From Halobacillus shinanisalinarum (GTDB lineage Bacteria; Bacillota; Bacilli; Bacillales; Halobacillaceae), in NCBI RefSeq assembly GCF_022919835.1, contig NZ_CP095074.1:3884001-3948000 (forward strand): DNA of 64,000 bases. The letters run 5' to 3'. Position 1 is the stretch's first letter; each line of letters opens with the position of its first letter. Shown in pieces: positions 42,289-52,091 of this stretch. Under the pieces are notes generated by a model. That model saw only the letters and a program-made list of their open reading frames with translations, was not told the DNA's origin and ran no database searches. A program made the position numbers and the translations under genes.

Positions 42289-42948
42289 TTATTGATCAAG
42301 ATCTTTTTTACAGAAATACCAATCAACACAATCATAGTTCGGATCATTTGCTCGTTTGTCAGCAGCTTCTTGTGTTTTTGGAGGAGGAGCAATAACCTGA
42401 TCACCTTTTGTCCAGTCTGCAGGTGTTGAAACGCCATGCTCATCAGTAGTTTTCAATGCTTCTACTAGACGGACAATCTCAGCCATATTACGTCCTGTGC
42501 TTAACGGATAGTAAATGACAGAGCGGACGGTCCCTTTGTCATCAATCACAAAAACCGCACGAGAGGTTTCTGTGCCACCGCTTTCCGGCATAATCATGCC
42601 AAATTTCATCGCTACATACTTATTTAAGTCTGCGATCACAGGAAATTTAATCTTTGTATTAAAGTTTTCTTCAATATTTCGGATCCAGGCAATATGTGAC
42701 GAAATGCTGTCGATACTTAAACCGAGAAGCTCTGTATCCAGCTCTTGCAGTTGATCATAGATTCCTTGGAACCCGACGAATTCTGTCGTACAAACTGGTG
42801 TGAAGTCAGCCGGATGGGAAAATAATACGAACCATTTTCCTTTATAGGAATCTAGGGAAATTTCCCCCTGTGTCGTGTTTGCCGTAAAATCTGGTGCTTT
42901 TTCACCGATTCGGGGAAGGCTGACTGATTGGGTTTGTTCTTGCTCCAT
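42289..42948 (-). CDS. Peroxiredoxin (Prx6-like AhpC/TSA family)
   Basis: 219 aa. The peroxidatic Cys53 lies in SHPADFTPVCTTEF, and the extended C-terminal domain is typical of the Prx6/1-Cys group. The C-terminus also has two Cys (YDCVDWYFC) that could resolve the sulfenic acid. It reduces hydrogen or organic peroxides in the cytoplasm. ATG at 42948 with GGAG 10 nt upstream. Monocistronic. Confidence 0.9.
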   Translation of the reverse strand: MEQEQTQSVSLPRIGEKAPDFTANTTQGEISLDSYKGKWFVLFSHPADFTPVCTTEFVGFQGIYDQLQELDTELLGLSIDSISSHIAWIRNIEENFNTKIKFPVIADLNKYVAMKFGMIMPESGGTETSRAVFVIDDKGTVRSVIYYPLSTGRNMAEIVRLVEALKTTDEHGVSTPADWTKGDQVIAPPPKTQEAADKRANDPNYDCVDWYFCKKDLDQ

Positions 42949-43110
42949 TCTTAGCACACTCCTTCTATGATAGATAACTAAATAATTCTATAACGTATGT
43001 AACCTGTTTGGTCTTCACTTAAACACATACAATATACAAAAATAGTTAGGAAGTAACCAGAGGATTTCATATAATGAATAGGAATACATGCAGGCTGGGG
43101 GATTGAAGTT

Positions 43111-43590
43111 ATGGATCTTGTTTCTAATCATGAAATCGAGACAAATCTATTATTTGACTTTTTCGTTACTCATTGGGGGAGTCCGCAAATGGTGTTATCA
43201 ACTGGGCTATTCCAGTGTGATCAGTTGGATGGGTTTGCTCTAATGGATGAAAAAGGTGGGATTATCGGTTTAATTACGTACATCGTGGAAGGAGAGGAGT
43301 GTGAAATCATCTCTTTAGATAGTTTGATAGAAAATAAAGGTGTCGGCACACTACTTTTACATAGGGTGGAACAAGAAGTGCGTGAACAGGGAATCCAGCA
43401 TATTCGTATCATAACTACAAATGATAATGTAAATGCTTTGGTATTTTATTAAAGGAAGGGATTTCGTCTGTCGGAAATTCGGTCAGACGCAGTGGATGAA
43501 GCAAGGAAGCGAAAACCCGAAATACCGCTTATTGCAGAAAATGGTGTTCCTATCTGTGATGAATTACTACTGGTGAAGAAATGTATATAA
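43111..43590 (+). pseudogene. GNAT acetyltransferase with an in-frame stop codon
   Basis: The first 113 codons encode a GNAT domain through motif A (ENKGVGTLLLHRVEQE) and end with ALVFY then TAA at 43450-43452. The same frame continues with RKGFRLSEIRSDAVDEARKR to a stop at 43588-43590, the expected GNAT C-terminus. Homologues usually have Gln or Leu at the stop position (FYQRKGF), so one base change (CAA or TTA to TAA) explains it. Unlike the other broken genes here this is not a G-run indel. A truncated product could still be made. Confidence 0.82.
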
Positions 43591-43613
43591 ATGAATAACT
43601 TAAAAACTCTAAT

Positions 43614-43658
43614 AAAAATGAGAGGGAATACAGTACAAGTGTATCCCCTCTCATTTTT
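43614..43658. terminator. Terminator between the GNAT remnant and the MFS gene
   Basis: AAAAATGAGAGGG..ATACA pairs with TGTAT.CCCCTCTCATTTTT around GTACAAG; works on both strands. Confidence 0.9.
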
Positions 43659-43668
43659 AATGGATGTT

Positions 43669-45120
43669 TTACAAATTCTCTGCTTTTTTCTTTCCGTAAT
43701 CCGTTTCCACTGGTTCGAATTCTTCCTCTATAGGTGGGTAGGTCCTTTTTACAAAAATCGATAAGATAATCCCAATAAACGAGAGTACGGTGATAACGAT
43801 AAAGGCCACATTGACGCCATGGATCCCAGGGTTTGAAATGGATTGTTCCTGCTGGGCATTTTGTGCGGTCATAGTCATAACCGTAACAAGAATAGCAGTA
43901 CCCACTGAAGCTGCAATTTGCCTCATTGTATTATTCATAGCCGCTCCGTGCGGGATCAATTTTTGCGGCAATTGATTTAAACCAGCTGTTGTGACAGGCA
44001 TCATCACCATTGAGAACCCGAACATACGAATAGCATACATAACGATAAGGAACGTAAGGGTTGTTGATGTGTCTAAAAAGGAGAAAGCTAAAGTTGAACC
44101 TGTCATGATGATAAGTCCGACAATCGCTAACAACCGCGCCCCAATCCTATCAAAAATCCGCCCTGTAATCGGAGACATGAAGCCTGAAATGAGAGCACCT
44201 GGCAGTAGAACCAGTCCAGATTCCATTGCAGTGAAATCCCTCATATTCTGCATGTATAACGGAATTAATGTTTCAGAACCAATCAGACCTAAGAAGCAAA
44301 TCATCCCGATAACAGTAGTTATTGAAAACGTGGCATATTTGAATACTCTAAATTCAAGCATAGGATGATGCATGCGAAATTGACGAATAATGAATGCCAT
44401 GAGTGTAATGGCGCCGGCTGTAAGAATGAGAATAGTCCGTGTGCTGTCCCATCCGTAGTTTCCTGCACTTGAGAAGCCAAATAGCAAGCCTCCAAAACCA
44501 ACTGAAGATAATACAATCGATAAAAAGTCGACCTTCGGATAAGTGAGCTCTGTTACATTTTTCAATATGAAATAAGCAATAAAGATAATTAATATAGCCA
44601 AAGGTAAAATTAGTAAGAATAAAAACCTCCAGGAATACTGAGCTGTTACCCACCCTGATAGAGTCGGACCGATAGCTGGGGCAAAAGAGATAACCAGCCC
44701 GATATAGCCCATGGCAGCTCCACGTTTATTAACAGGGAAGATCAATAAGAAGACAGTCTGCATTAACGGCAGCATAATCCCCGCTCCAGCAGATTGAATG
44801 ATCCTCCCTAATAATAAGATGGAGAAATTTGGTGCAAGGCCTCCTACGACGGTACCGACCGTGAAAACACTCATGGCCGTTATAAACAGCTGTCGTGTCG
44901 TGAACCGTTCAATTAAGAATGCAGTGATCGGGATCATGATCCCATTGACGAGCATAAATACCGTTGTCAGCCATTGGGCTGTATTAGCTGTGATGTTCAT
45001 TTCTTCCATGATCGGAGGAATGGCAGTAATCATCAACGTTTGGTTTAAGATAGCGATAAATGAGCCCGCGAGTAATAATGCTGCCATTAACGTTTTATTA
45101 TAATCTTTTGTAGTCGTCAT
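43669..45120 (-). CDS. MFS multidrug exporter, DHA2/EmrB-LmrB type
   Basis: 483-aa integral membrane protein with about 14 helices. The family features are LNQTLMITAIPPIMEEM in helix 1, the QWLTTVFMLVNGIMIPITAFL region and the antiporter motif RIIQSAGAGIMLPLMQTV. It is closest in type to LmrB, which exports lincomycin and related drugs with proton antiport. No regulator adjoins it, so the inducer and substrate are unknown. Confidence 0.86.
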   Translation of the reverse strand: MTTTKDYNKTLMAALLLAGSFIAILNQTLMITAIPPIMEEMNITANTAQWLTTVFMLVNGIMIPITAFLIERFTTRQLFITAMSVFTVGTVVGGLAPNFSILLLGRIIQSAGAGIMLPLMQTVFLLIFPVNKRGAAMGYIGLVISFAPAIGPTLSGWVTAQYSWRFLFLLILPLAILIIFIAYFILKNVTELTYPKVDFLSIVLSSVGFGGLLFGFSSAGNYGWDSTRTILILTAGAITLMAFIIRQFRMHHPMLEFRVFKYATFSITTVIGMICFLGLIGSETLIPLYMQNMRDFTAMESGLVLLPGALISGFMSPITGRIFDRIGARLLAIVGLIIMTGSTLAFSFLDTSTTLTFLIVMYAIRMFGFSMVMMPVTTAGLNQLPQKLIPHGAAMNNTMRQIAASVGTAILVTVMTMTAQNAQQEQSISNPGIHGVNVAFIVITVLSFIGIILSIFVKRTYPPIEEEFEPVETDYGKKKAENL

Positions 45121-45255
45121 TCATATTCCCCCTGTTCTTATTCATTAATATTATGGAGAACTTAATCATTTTTATAGGGTTCCATAAACTAACTATCAAA
45201 TTATACTTGGTGTGAGCACGGCTTACAAATAAAATGATTATTGTTTTTACAAAAT

Positions 45256-45366
45256 GCCTTAACAACAGGGCACACCACCCTAACGCAAAGACATACCATC
45301 CCTAGCGCAAGCATATCCCTCTCATTATCAAAACTATAACACCGTAACGGAAATACTTGGGCCTTT
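45256..45366. repeat. Degenerate intergenic repeat, about 21-nt period (TAACGC phase)
   Basis: Related hexamers (TAACAA, TAACGC, TAGCGC, TTATCA, TAACGG) begin at 45260, 45281, 45303, 45325 and 45345, steps of 21, 22, 22 and 20 nt. Units end in an ACCA-C or CCCT-like stretch. Weakly conserved and non-coding. Confidence 0.55.
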
Positions 45367-45409
45367 AATTGGCGAATGAATCTTTTTTAATTTTAATGGG
45401 ACATACACG

Positions 45410-45437
45410 TTGACATCTAAAAATGTATATGTATAAT
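45410..45437 (+). promoter_or_regulatory. Sigma-A promoter of argGH
   Basis: Consensus TTGACA at 45410-45415 and TATAAT at 45432-45437, 16-nt spacer, about 35 nt before the T-box leader. Confidence 0.85.
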
Positions 45438-45465
45438 TATAAATATTAAATAATAAATATACATT
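45422..45465. promoter_or_regulatory. Inverted repeat over the argGH promoter (candidate ArgR/AhrC operator)
   Basis: AATGTATAT at 45422-45430 is exactly inverted as ATATACATT at 45457-45465, spanning the -10 box and start point in a very AT-rich stretch. ARG boxes are AT-rich palindromes of this type; the assignment is tentative. Confidence 0.4.
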
Positions 45466-45477
45466 CACATTCAGAGA

Positions 45478-45716
45478 TGAAGAAAAGTAGAACGGTTTAA
45501 GAATGTCAGCGAGCTAGGGACGGTGGAAGCCTGGTGATTCAATCCGTATCGAAACGCCCCTTCAGAGAAGTTCAGACGAAACAAAGTAGTCTGGGCCGGG
45601 AACGCCCGTTATCAGGATTTAAGTGGGTCTATTTTAAAATAGACAATCAGAGTGGTACCGCGGATGAATCACACACACAAATCCGTCTCTTACAATAGTT
45701 AGAGGCGGATTTTTTT
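45478..45716 (+). promoter_or_regulatory. T-box riboswitch controlling argGH
   Basis: The invariant T-box AGAGTGGTACCGCGG lies at 45649-45663. Upstream are the AGTA element near 45488 and a stem I closed by TGAAG/CTTCA. Downstream, AAATCCGTCTCT pairs with AGAGGCGGATTT and T7, the terminator. Uncharged tRNA should allow read-through; the neighbours point to tRNA-Arg. Arg codons (CGA, CGC) occur in the specifier-loop region, but I could not fix the specifier. Confidence 0.93.
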
Positions 45717-45744
45717 AATGGAAATTTACAAGGAGGCATTTACT

Positions 45745-46983
45745 ATGACAAAACCTAAAGTAGTATTGGCATATTCAGGAGGACTTGATACCTCAATTTC
45801 GGTGAAATGGATTCAAGAAAAATACGGGTATGACGTCATTGCTCTTGGCTTAGATGTAGGTGAAGGAAAGGATCTTGAAACGATTCGTCAAAAGGCGCTT
45901 GATGTTGGGGCAATCAAGGCGATTATGGTAGATGCGAAACAACTTCTTGCTGATGGCTACTTAATGCCGGCACTTAAAGCGAATGCCCTATATGAAGGGA
46001 AATACCCGCTATCTTCTGCCCTATCGCGTCCTTTAATCTCAAAACTATTAGTGGAAGTGGCTGAGCAAGAGGGTGCTGTTGCCGTCGCGCACGGCTGTAC
46101 TGGAAAAGGAAATGACCAGGTTAGGTTTGAAGTATCCATTCAAGCGCTCAACCCGGAACTTGAAGTGATTGCCCCTGTCAGAGAATGGGGGATGACGCGT
46201 GATGAGCAAATCAAGTATGCCGAGGAAAAAGGCATTCCGATCCCGGTTAACTTAGATAACCCATTTTCAATTGATGCGAATATTTGGGGACGTGCTTGCG
46301 AAGCGGGTGTTCTTGAGGATCCTTGGATGGAAGCACCGGAAGCGGCTTATGCTTGGACGAATCCGATTGAAAAAACACCTGATACTCCGGATATCATAGA
46401 TATCGAGTTTGATAGTGGAATTCCTGTTGCTTTAAATGGCGAACAGATGGATATTGTTCCATTGATTGAGGAGTTGAATAGCTTAGGCGGCATGCATGGA
46501 GTCGGACGTATTGACCACACAGAAAACCGCCTCGTCGGGATTAAATCAAGAGAAGTGTATGAAAACCCGGGTGCGATGATTTTGATCAATGCCCATAAAG
46601 AACTTGAGTTTTTAACATTGACGAGAGAAGTATCCCAGTACAAAGCAACAATTGATCAGCAAATGTCAAAAATGATTTATGACGGTCTATGGTATTCTCC
46701 GCTGCAGCCGGCATTACAAGCTTTTGTTGAGGAAACCCAGCAAGTGGTGACAGGTGCCGTTAAAGTGAAGCTGTTCAAGGGTCATCATCAAGTAATCGGG
46801 AAAAAGTCTCCAGTCAGCCTTTATAATGAAAAACTTTCGACGTATTCAAAAGGGGATGCCTTTGATCACAATGCTGCGGTCGGATTTATTAAACTGTGGG
46901 GTCTGCCGACGAAAGTGCATGCTGATGTGCATAAAACTGGGGCGAAGAAGGCTGAAGAACAGCCGGTGAGTGTGCATGAGTAA
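45745..46983 (+). CDS. argG: Argininosuccinate synthase
   Basis: 412 aa; joins citrulline and aspartate with ATP in arginine synthesis. The ATP-binding motif [12 protein letters not shown] lies at the N-terminus, and [15 protein letters not shown] is the citrulline/aspartate site. ATG at 45745 is chosen for AAGGAGG at 8 nt; the upstream in-frame ATG at 45718 lies against the T-box terminator. It overlaps argH by 8 nt. Confidence 0.96.
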   Translation: MTKPKVVLAYSGGLDTSISVKWIQEKYGYDVIALGLDVGEGKDLETIRQKALDVGAIKAIMVDAKQLLADGYLMPALKANALYEGKYPLSSALSRPLISKLLVEVAEQEGAVAVAHGCTGKGNDQVRFEVSIQALNPELEVIAPVREWGMTRDEQIKYAEEKGIPIPVNLDNPFSIDANIWGRACEAGVLEDPWMEAPEAAYAWTNPIEKTPDTPDIIDIEFDSGIPVALNGEQMDIVPLIEELNSLGGMHGVGRIDHTENRLVGIKSREVYENPGAMILINAHKELEFLTLTREVSQYKATIDQQMSKMIYDGLWYSPLQPALQAFVEETQQVVTGAVKVKLFKGHHQVIGKKSPVSLYNEKLSTYSKGDAFDHNAAVGFIKLWGLPTKVHADVHKTGAKKAEEQPVSVHE

Positions 46984-48349
46984 GCTTTGGGGTGGTCGAT
47001 TTACCAAACCAACCAACAAGCTGGTCGAAGAGTACACCTCTTCGATCGGTTTTGATGACAAGCTGGCTTTACATGATATACAGGGGAGTCTTGCACACGT
47101 TGATATGCTTGGAAAGTGTGCGATCATTTCTAAAGAGGAAGCCGAGCAAATTAAAGACGGATTGCATATCATTCAGAAAAAAATCAAGAATGATGAAGTG
47201 TCGTTTTCTGTTGAGCATGAAGACATCCATATGAATATTGAAAAGCTACTGATCGATGAAATTGGTCCTGTTGGCGGCAAGCTCCACACAGGGAGAAGCC
47301 GTAACGACCAGGTAGCAACAGATATGCACTTGTATTTGAAGGAAAAAACCACCCAACTCATTCAACTAGTTGAAGCGGTACAGGAGGCGCTTGTCAGTCA
47401 GGCGGATTCCCATGTTGAAACGATTATCCCTGGTTATACACACTTGCAGCGGGCTCAGCCGGTTTCATTTGCGCATCATTTGCTTGCATATTTTTGGATG
47501 TTTGAGCGCGATAAAGAGCGGCTCAAGGACAGTGTGAAGCGGATTGATTGGTCGCCACTTGGTGCAGCGGCGCTTGCTGGGACACCTTATGCGGTCGATA
47601 GACAGATGACGGCGGAGACGCTCGGATTTGATAACGTTTATCCAAACTCATTGGACGCCGTCAGTGATCGAGATTTCATCCTGGAATTTTTGTCGATCGC
47701 TTCCATTTTAATTACACATATTTCAAGACTGTCAGATGAATTGATTCTTTGGAGCAGTCAGGAATTTGATTTCGTTGAGCTCGATGATGCGTTTTGTACG
47801 GGTTCGAGCATTATGCCGCAGAAAAAGAATCCGGATGTGCCTGAGTTGCTTCGTGGCAAAACAGGAAGGATTTACGGCAACTTGATGGGGCTGCTGACCC
47901 TTCTGAAGGGTCTACCGCTTGCGTACAATAAGGATATGCAGGAGGACAAGGAAGGGATGTTCGATACGGTGGAGACGCTGGATGGGGCGCTATCGCTGCT
48001 GGCTCCGATGCTGGCTTCGATGGAAGTGAAGGGGTCGAATATGCGTCAGGCGGTAAATGAGGATTATTCGAATGCAACCGATATTGCGGATTATTTGGCT
48101 GTGAAAGGTCTGCCGTTTCGTCAGGCGCATGAGGTGATCGGCAAGATTGTGCTGTATGCGATTGAGCAGCAGACCTACCTGCTTGATCTGACACTTGATG
48201 AGTATAAGGAATTTTCTGAGCTGTTTGAAGCGGATATTTTTGAAAAATTAGCGCCTGAGCAGGTAGTGGCTGCCCGAAATAGTGAAGGCGGCACTGGTTT
48301 TGAGCAGGTGGCACAGCAGCTTGAGTTAGCAAAACAACATCTTAAATAA
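46976..48349 (+). CDS. argH: Argininosuccinate lyase
   Basis: 457 aa; splits argininosuccinate into arginine and fumarate. The fumarase/lyase signature [12 protein letters not shown] is near residue 280, and [12 protein letters not shown] near residue 105. Its start lies inside the argG end (GGTGAG upstream), so the pair is co-translated. The 3' third is GC-richer than its surroundings, which opens long antisense frames that I do not consider genes. Confidence 0.96.
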   Translation: MSKLWGGRFTKPTNKLVEEYTSSIGFDDKLALHDIQGSLAHVDMLGKCAIISKEEAEQIKDGLHIIQKKIKNDEVSFSVEHEDIHMNIEKLLIDEIGPVGGKLHTGRSRNDQVATDMHLYLKEKTTQLIQLVEAVQEALVSQADSHVETIIPGYTHLQRAQPVSFAHHLLAYFWMFERDKERLKDSVKRIDWSPLGAAALAGTPYAVDRQMTAETLGFDNVYPNSLDAVSDRDFILEFLSIASILITHISRLSDELILWSSQEFDFVELDDAFCTGSSIMPQKKNPDVPELLRGKTGRIYGNLMGLLTLLKGLPLAYNKDMQEDKEGMFDTVETLDGALSLLAPMLASMEVKGSNMRQAVNEDYSNATDIADYLAVKGLPFRQAHEVIGKIVLYAIEQQTYLLDLTLDEYKEFSELFEADIFEKLAPEQVVAARNSEGGTGFEQVAQQLELAKQHLK

Positions 48350-48382
48350 TGCGATTCATTTCATGGAATTTTCTAAATATTA

Positions 48383-48411
48383 TTGACTTTAGTATGGTTT
48401 ATTTGTAACAT
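48383..48411 (+). promoter_or_regulatory. Promoter of the SAM-riboswitch operon
   Basis: TTGACT at 48383-48388, 17-nt spacer, TAACAT at 48406-48411, about 28 nt before the aptamer. Confidence 0.65.
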
Positions 48412-48438
48412 GGCAAGTAACTTAATAACGTTAACTTA

Positions 48439-48594
48439 CTCTTATCTAGAGCAGGCTGAGGGATTTGGCCCTTTGACGCCCGGCAACCGGTCTATAGACA
48501 CGGTGCTACTTCCAACGAACACATTTTATGTTCGGAAGATGAGAGGTTGAAGCAAAATCTTCTGCCTCTTTCATTTTGAAAGGGGCTTTTTATT
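48439..48594 (+). promoter_or_regulatory. SAM-I (S-box) riboswitch with terminator
   Basis: P1 pairs CTCTTATC (48439-48446) with GATGAGAG (48538-48545). Between them lie the S-box signatures AGGCTGAGGGATTTGGCCCT and GCCCGGCAACC. The terminator GCCTCTTTC/GAAAGGGGC with T5 follows at 48564-48593. SAM binding should switch the operon off, so the downstream genes are tied to methionine or sulfur supply. Confidence 0.95.
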
Positions 48595-48617
48595 ATTCAA
48601 GGAACGGGTGATGTGGG

Positions 48618-49283
48618 ATGAATAAGGCGGAGCGGCTCAAGCGTTCCAAGGGTCCACAGGTGACAGAACGGTTTGGCGGACGGCTGCCTCCTGGGCAGGT
48701 GTTAACAGAAAAATTTCCGATTTTAACGGTAGGTGAAGTTCCGTCCTATGACCTTGACCAGTGGGATTTTCAAATGACTGGGGGTATTGGGGACACGGTT
48801 ATGTTTTCATACAATGATTTGATGGCGCTGCCGCAGTCAAAGGTTATCTGTGATGTTCATTGTGTTACAAGATGGTCGAAGTTTGATAATGGTTTTGAAG
48901 GGGTCTTGTTGCAGGACTTGCTTGAGGATTTCGAGATACCAGATGACATTCAGTACGTTATGGTGCATGGGGATTATGATTATACAGCTAATATTCCGCT
49001 TAAGGACTTGTTAGCCAAAGGTGTCATCCTTGCTCATTCTTATAATGGCAAGCCATTGACGGAAAAGCACGGCTATCCATTTCGACTGGTAATTCCTCAT
49101 TTGTACTTTTGGAAGAGTGTGAAGTGGATTAGGGGCTTTGAGTTTAGGAAGTCGGATGCACCAGGTTTCTGGGAGCAAAATGGTTTTCACAATGAGGCAG
49201 ATCCGTTTAAAGAGCAGCGCTTTTCTGATGAAGGTGATGTGATGGAAGAGGATAAATGGAAGGAAAAGGACTTTGATTATTGA
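48618..49283 (+). CDS. Sulfite-oxidase-like molybdopterin protein (YuiH type)
   Basis: 221 aa with the molybdopterin-binding oxidoreductase fold. The Mo-ligand Cys is probably that in VICDVHCVTRWSKFDN, and PFRLVIPHLYFWKSVKWIRGFEF is the conserved core. There is no signal peptide or heme domain, and the usual dimerisation domain is absent, as in B. subtilis YuiH. Relatives include sulfite oxidase and the MsrP methionine sulfoxide reductase; the actual reaction is unknown. First gene behind a SAM-I riboswitch, which argues for a sulfur or methionine role. The thiolase gene starts 12 nt later. Confidence 0.85.
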   Translation: MNKAERLKRSKGPQVTERFGGRLPPGQVLTEKFPILTVGEVPSYDLDQWDFQMTGGIGDTVMFSYNDLMALPQSKVICDVHCVTRWSKFDNGFEGVLLQDLLEDFEIPDDIQYVMVHGDYDYTANIPLKDLLAKGVILAHSYNGKPLTEKHGYPFRLVIPHLYFWKSVKWIRGFEFRKSDAPGFWEQNGFHNEADPFKEQRFSDEGDVMEEDKWKEKDFDY

Positions 49284-49295
49284 GGAGGTAGAAGA

Positions 49296-50463
49296 ATGAG
49301 TGTTGTAATCTTAGATGGTGTACGTACACCTTTTGGTAAATGGAAAGGTGGTTTATCCAAGTTAGGGGCCAAGGATCTTGGTGTTCAAGCAACCAGAGCA
49401 TTGATGGAACGCGTGCCTGAAGCCTTGAATGCCGATGGTGTCATCCTTGCCCAGGTCCTACAGGCAGGACAGGGACAGAACCCGGCCAGAGCGGTTGCTG
49501 CAGGTGCTGGTGTCTCATGGGCTGTTCCGGCGATAACCATAAATAATGTCTGTTTGGCGGGGGTCGCTTCGGTGGCAGATGCAGCGAGACGCATCAAGCT
49601 TGAGGAAGGTCAGCTTTATATAGTCGGTGGGTTTGACTCAATGACAAATGCGCCTCACGTTGCCACCCTTCGTAACGGTTTAGCAACAGGGCCTGTCGAG
49701 TTTACAGATACGCTGATTAACGATGGCCTCTGGTGTTCGCTAACCGATTCATCAATGGGGGGATTGACAGACATTCAAAACGAGGAGCGGAACATCAAGC
49801 GGGAAGAGCAAGATCAATATGCTTTAGATTCTCAGTTGAAAGCAGCTCGTGCGCAGGAACAAGGGTTGTTCAATGATGAGATTGTACCAGTGCACGTGGG
49901 CAGTAAACAGCTGGCAGGTGATGAAGGGATCAGGCCACAGTCCACTTTGGATAAATTAAGCAGTTTGGTTCCGGCATTTAGAGAAAGAGGGACGATTACA
50001 GCAGGAAATGCTTCACAAATGACGGATGGAGCAAGTGTTGGAGTGGTCGCTTCAGAAAGTTATGCACAAACGATTGGGAAAACACCTCTCGCCCGTGTGA
50101 TTGGCTGGTCAGAAACGGCTGGTTCTGATTCCAGTTTACACACGAAGCCGGCGGATGCGATTGCTAAGCTTTTTAAACGATATCAGTTAACAAAAGACGA
50201 TATTGATTTATTTGAAATTAACGAAGCCTTTGCAAGTGTTGCTCTGGCAAGTATCGATGAGCTTGGGTTAGATCCACAAAAAGTAAATGTCAATGGAGGA
50301 GCGATTGCCATAGGGCATCCGCTTGGTGGAACAGGATTTCGGTTAGTTCTCACACTTATTCATGAGTTGAAACGTCGCGGGGCGGACGGGGCATCGCCTC
50401 ACTGTGTGGCGGGGCGGGCAAGGCTTTGCCATTCTCGTCGAAGTGCCTAAAGATTGGTTATAA
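49296..50463 (+). pseudogene. Thiolase (acetyl-CoA acetyltransferase family) with two frameshifts near the C-terminus
   Basis: The first 360 or so residues are a normal thiolase: VILDGVRTPFGKWKGG at the start, the nucleophile region INNVCLAGVASV, EINEAFASVAL and the GGAIAIGHPLGGTG motif. The frame as given ends at 50450 with an abnormal tail. One extra G in GGGG near 50389 and another in GGG near 50417 restore GGIASLCGGAGQGFAILVEV and a stop at 50461-50463, including the C-terminal catalytic Cys. Both are G-run losses, so error is likely. It is second in the SAM-I-controlled operon and probably acts on the CoA ester handled by the downstream dehydrogenase. Confidence 0.85.
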
Positions 50464-50477
50464 AAGGAGGTAGTAAC

Positions 50478-50576
50478 ATGTTTCTTACTTACGGAATAGC
50501 CATTATTATATTTTGGGTGGCAGGATTAGCCCTCTGGCAAGCAATGTATAAATCCTCATCTAAGGGAGGGAAGTAA
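50478..50576 (+). CDS. Symporter small accessory peptide (32 aa)
   Basis: 32 aa with one hydrophobic helix (about residues 4-22) and a basic C-terminus (SSSKGGK). AAAGGAGG precedes the ATG, and the stop TAA abuts the ATG of the symporter gene. Very small single-helix proteins directly ahead of sodium:solute symporters are known as accessory subunits; I infer the same here. Confidence 0.7.
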   Translation: MFLTYGIAIIIFWVAGLALWQAMYKSSSKGGK

Positions 50577-52074
50577 ATGGAGTCCTTATCAGAAGGTGTC
50601 ATCTGGTTTATCGGAGGCTTGTTGTTCGTTTATTTTCTGTTTGTAACGTGGATTGGCAGGAAAGGGGCGAAGTATAGTAAGACAATGAGCGGCTTTGCAA
50701 CCGCAAGGGCAAGGTGAGCCCTTGGATCGTCGGCGCCAGCTTTGCTACGACCTATGCGAGTGCCAACTTATTTATCGGTGTCCCTGGTCTTGCTTATCAA
50801 TATGGAACGTCTGTGCTTTGGTACACGTTAGGATGTTTTGGGGTATCGTGGCTGGGCTTGCTATTTTTTGCTAAAACGTTCTTTCGATACGGGAAAAAGT
50901 TTGGCGGGGTATCGACGTTGCCTGAATGGCTGGGCAGGAAGTATAACAGTAAACCCTTGCAGGTGATCGTTGGACTACTTATTTTATTTAATGTGTATTA
51001 CATTGTTGGTCAAAATGTTGGGTTAGCGACCATTTTTGAAACTGTGCTGGGCATTCCTTATATGTGGGGGTCATTATCGGCGTCACGATCACGATTGTGT
51101 ATATTGGTTTAGGAGGCGCATTTGCCCAAATTATTACAGATGGCTTACAAGGAATATTTATGGCCTTTACATCTGTGCTGATCTTGTTCTCACTATTGTG
51201 GACGATCGGAGGCGGGTTTGGTGTCTTCGGAGAACTCTCCCGTCGTTTGTCTGGAATCGATCCCAACTTGGTGGCACCGATTTCTTCCAGTGGTCCATAT
51301 AATAGTGTGTTGGCTATTTTGGCTGTCCAATTTCTGTTATTTAGCTTTGTTCTCATGCCCCATCTATTAAATAAGGTTCTGTCTTTGGAAACGGAGGAAC
51401 AACTGCGGCCATTTACAATGTCAGCAGGGTTAACATTGTTCTTAATCTCTACATTGATGGTATTAGGCGGGCTGGCGGCTCGTGTGATGGTTCCATCGTT
51501 AGATAGTGCAGATAAGGCGATACCTGCATATTTAATGGAAGCTTTCCCACCACTCGTTGTAGGCATTCTAATTGTCGGTATTATCTCTGCGATTCTATCA
51601 AGTACGGATAGTTTATACCTTGGAGTAACGACGAGTATTGGTAATGATATTTTTAAAGTACTAGCCCCAGTCTTTTCTAAAAACGGCGGTAACCCTGAAT
51701 TGATTGACCGAAGAAGTGTGGGTGTAGCCAAGTTTTCCCTCGTTATTATTGGGATGTTTACTTTGTACATTTCACTTGACCGACCAGAGTCGTTGTCGAT
51801 TTTGATTCAATTTAGTTTTTCAGCTATCATTAGCGGCATTATTGCTCCGATCACTCTAGGTTATTTCTGGAAGCGAGCAAATGGGATTGGCGCCATTGCT
51901 TCTGTCATCGTCGGTGTCACCCTTTATGTCCTATTTACGAATCAGGAGATCATTGAAAATATTTATCTAGCGATGTTTGCAAGTTCTGTAGCCGGATTTA
52001 CTGTTATGTTTATCGCAGGGTACCTGCCCGAGAAAAAAGTGGAGCAGCCATTGGAGCTTGAAAAGAATGCATAA
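50577..52074 (+). pseudogene. Sodium:solute symporter with two frameshifts
   Basis: The N-terminus (ESLSEGVIWFIGGLLFVYF, KTMSGFATARG), the middle (SPWIVGASFATTYASANLF) and the rest (GVIIGVTITIVYIGLGGAFAQ onward) form one SSF transporter of about 500 aa, but in three frames. One extra G in GGG near 50708 and one in GGGGG near 51066 join them. The substrate is unknown; from operon context it may be a carboxylate or organosulfur compound. The gene ends with a charged tail (LPEKKVEQPLELEKNA). Both lesions fit homopolymer error. Confidence 0.85.
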
Positions 52075-52091
52075 TGGAGAGGTGACAGTGT

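Noticed and set aside
47811-48332. 173-codon frame antisense to argH
   Set aside because: It results from the GC-rich codon use of the argH 3' part; composition (Pro, Ser, His rich) is not protein-like, and argH is certain.
50988-51770. 260-codon frame antisense to the symporter gene
   Set aside because: It is the shadow of a hydrophobic transporter gene. The plus strand encodes clear SSF segments once two G-run indels are allowed for.
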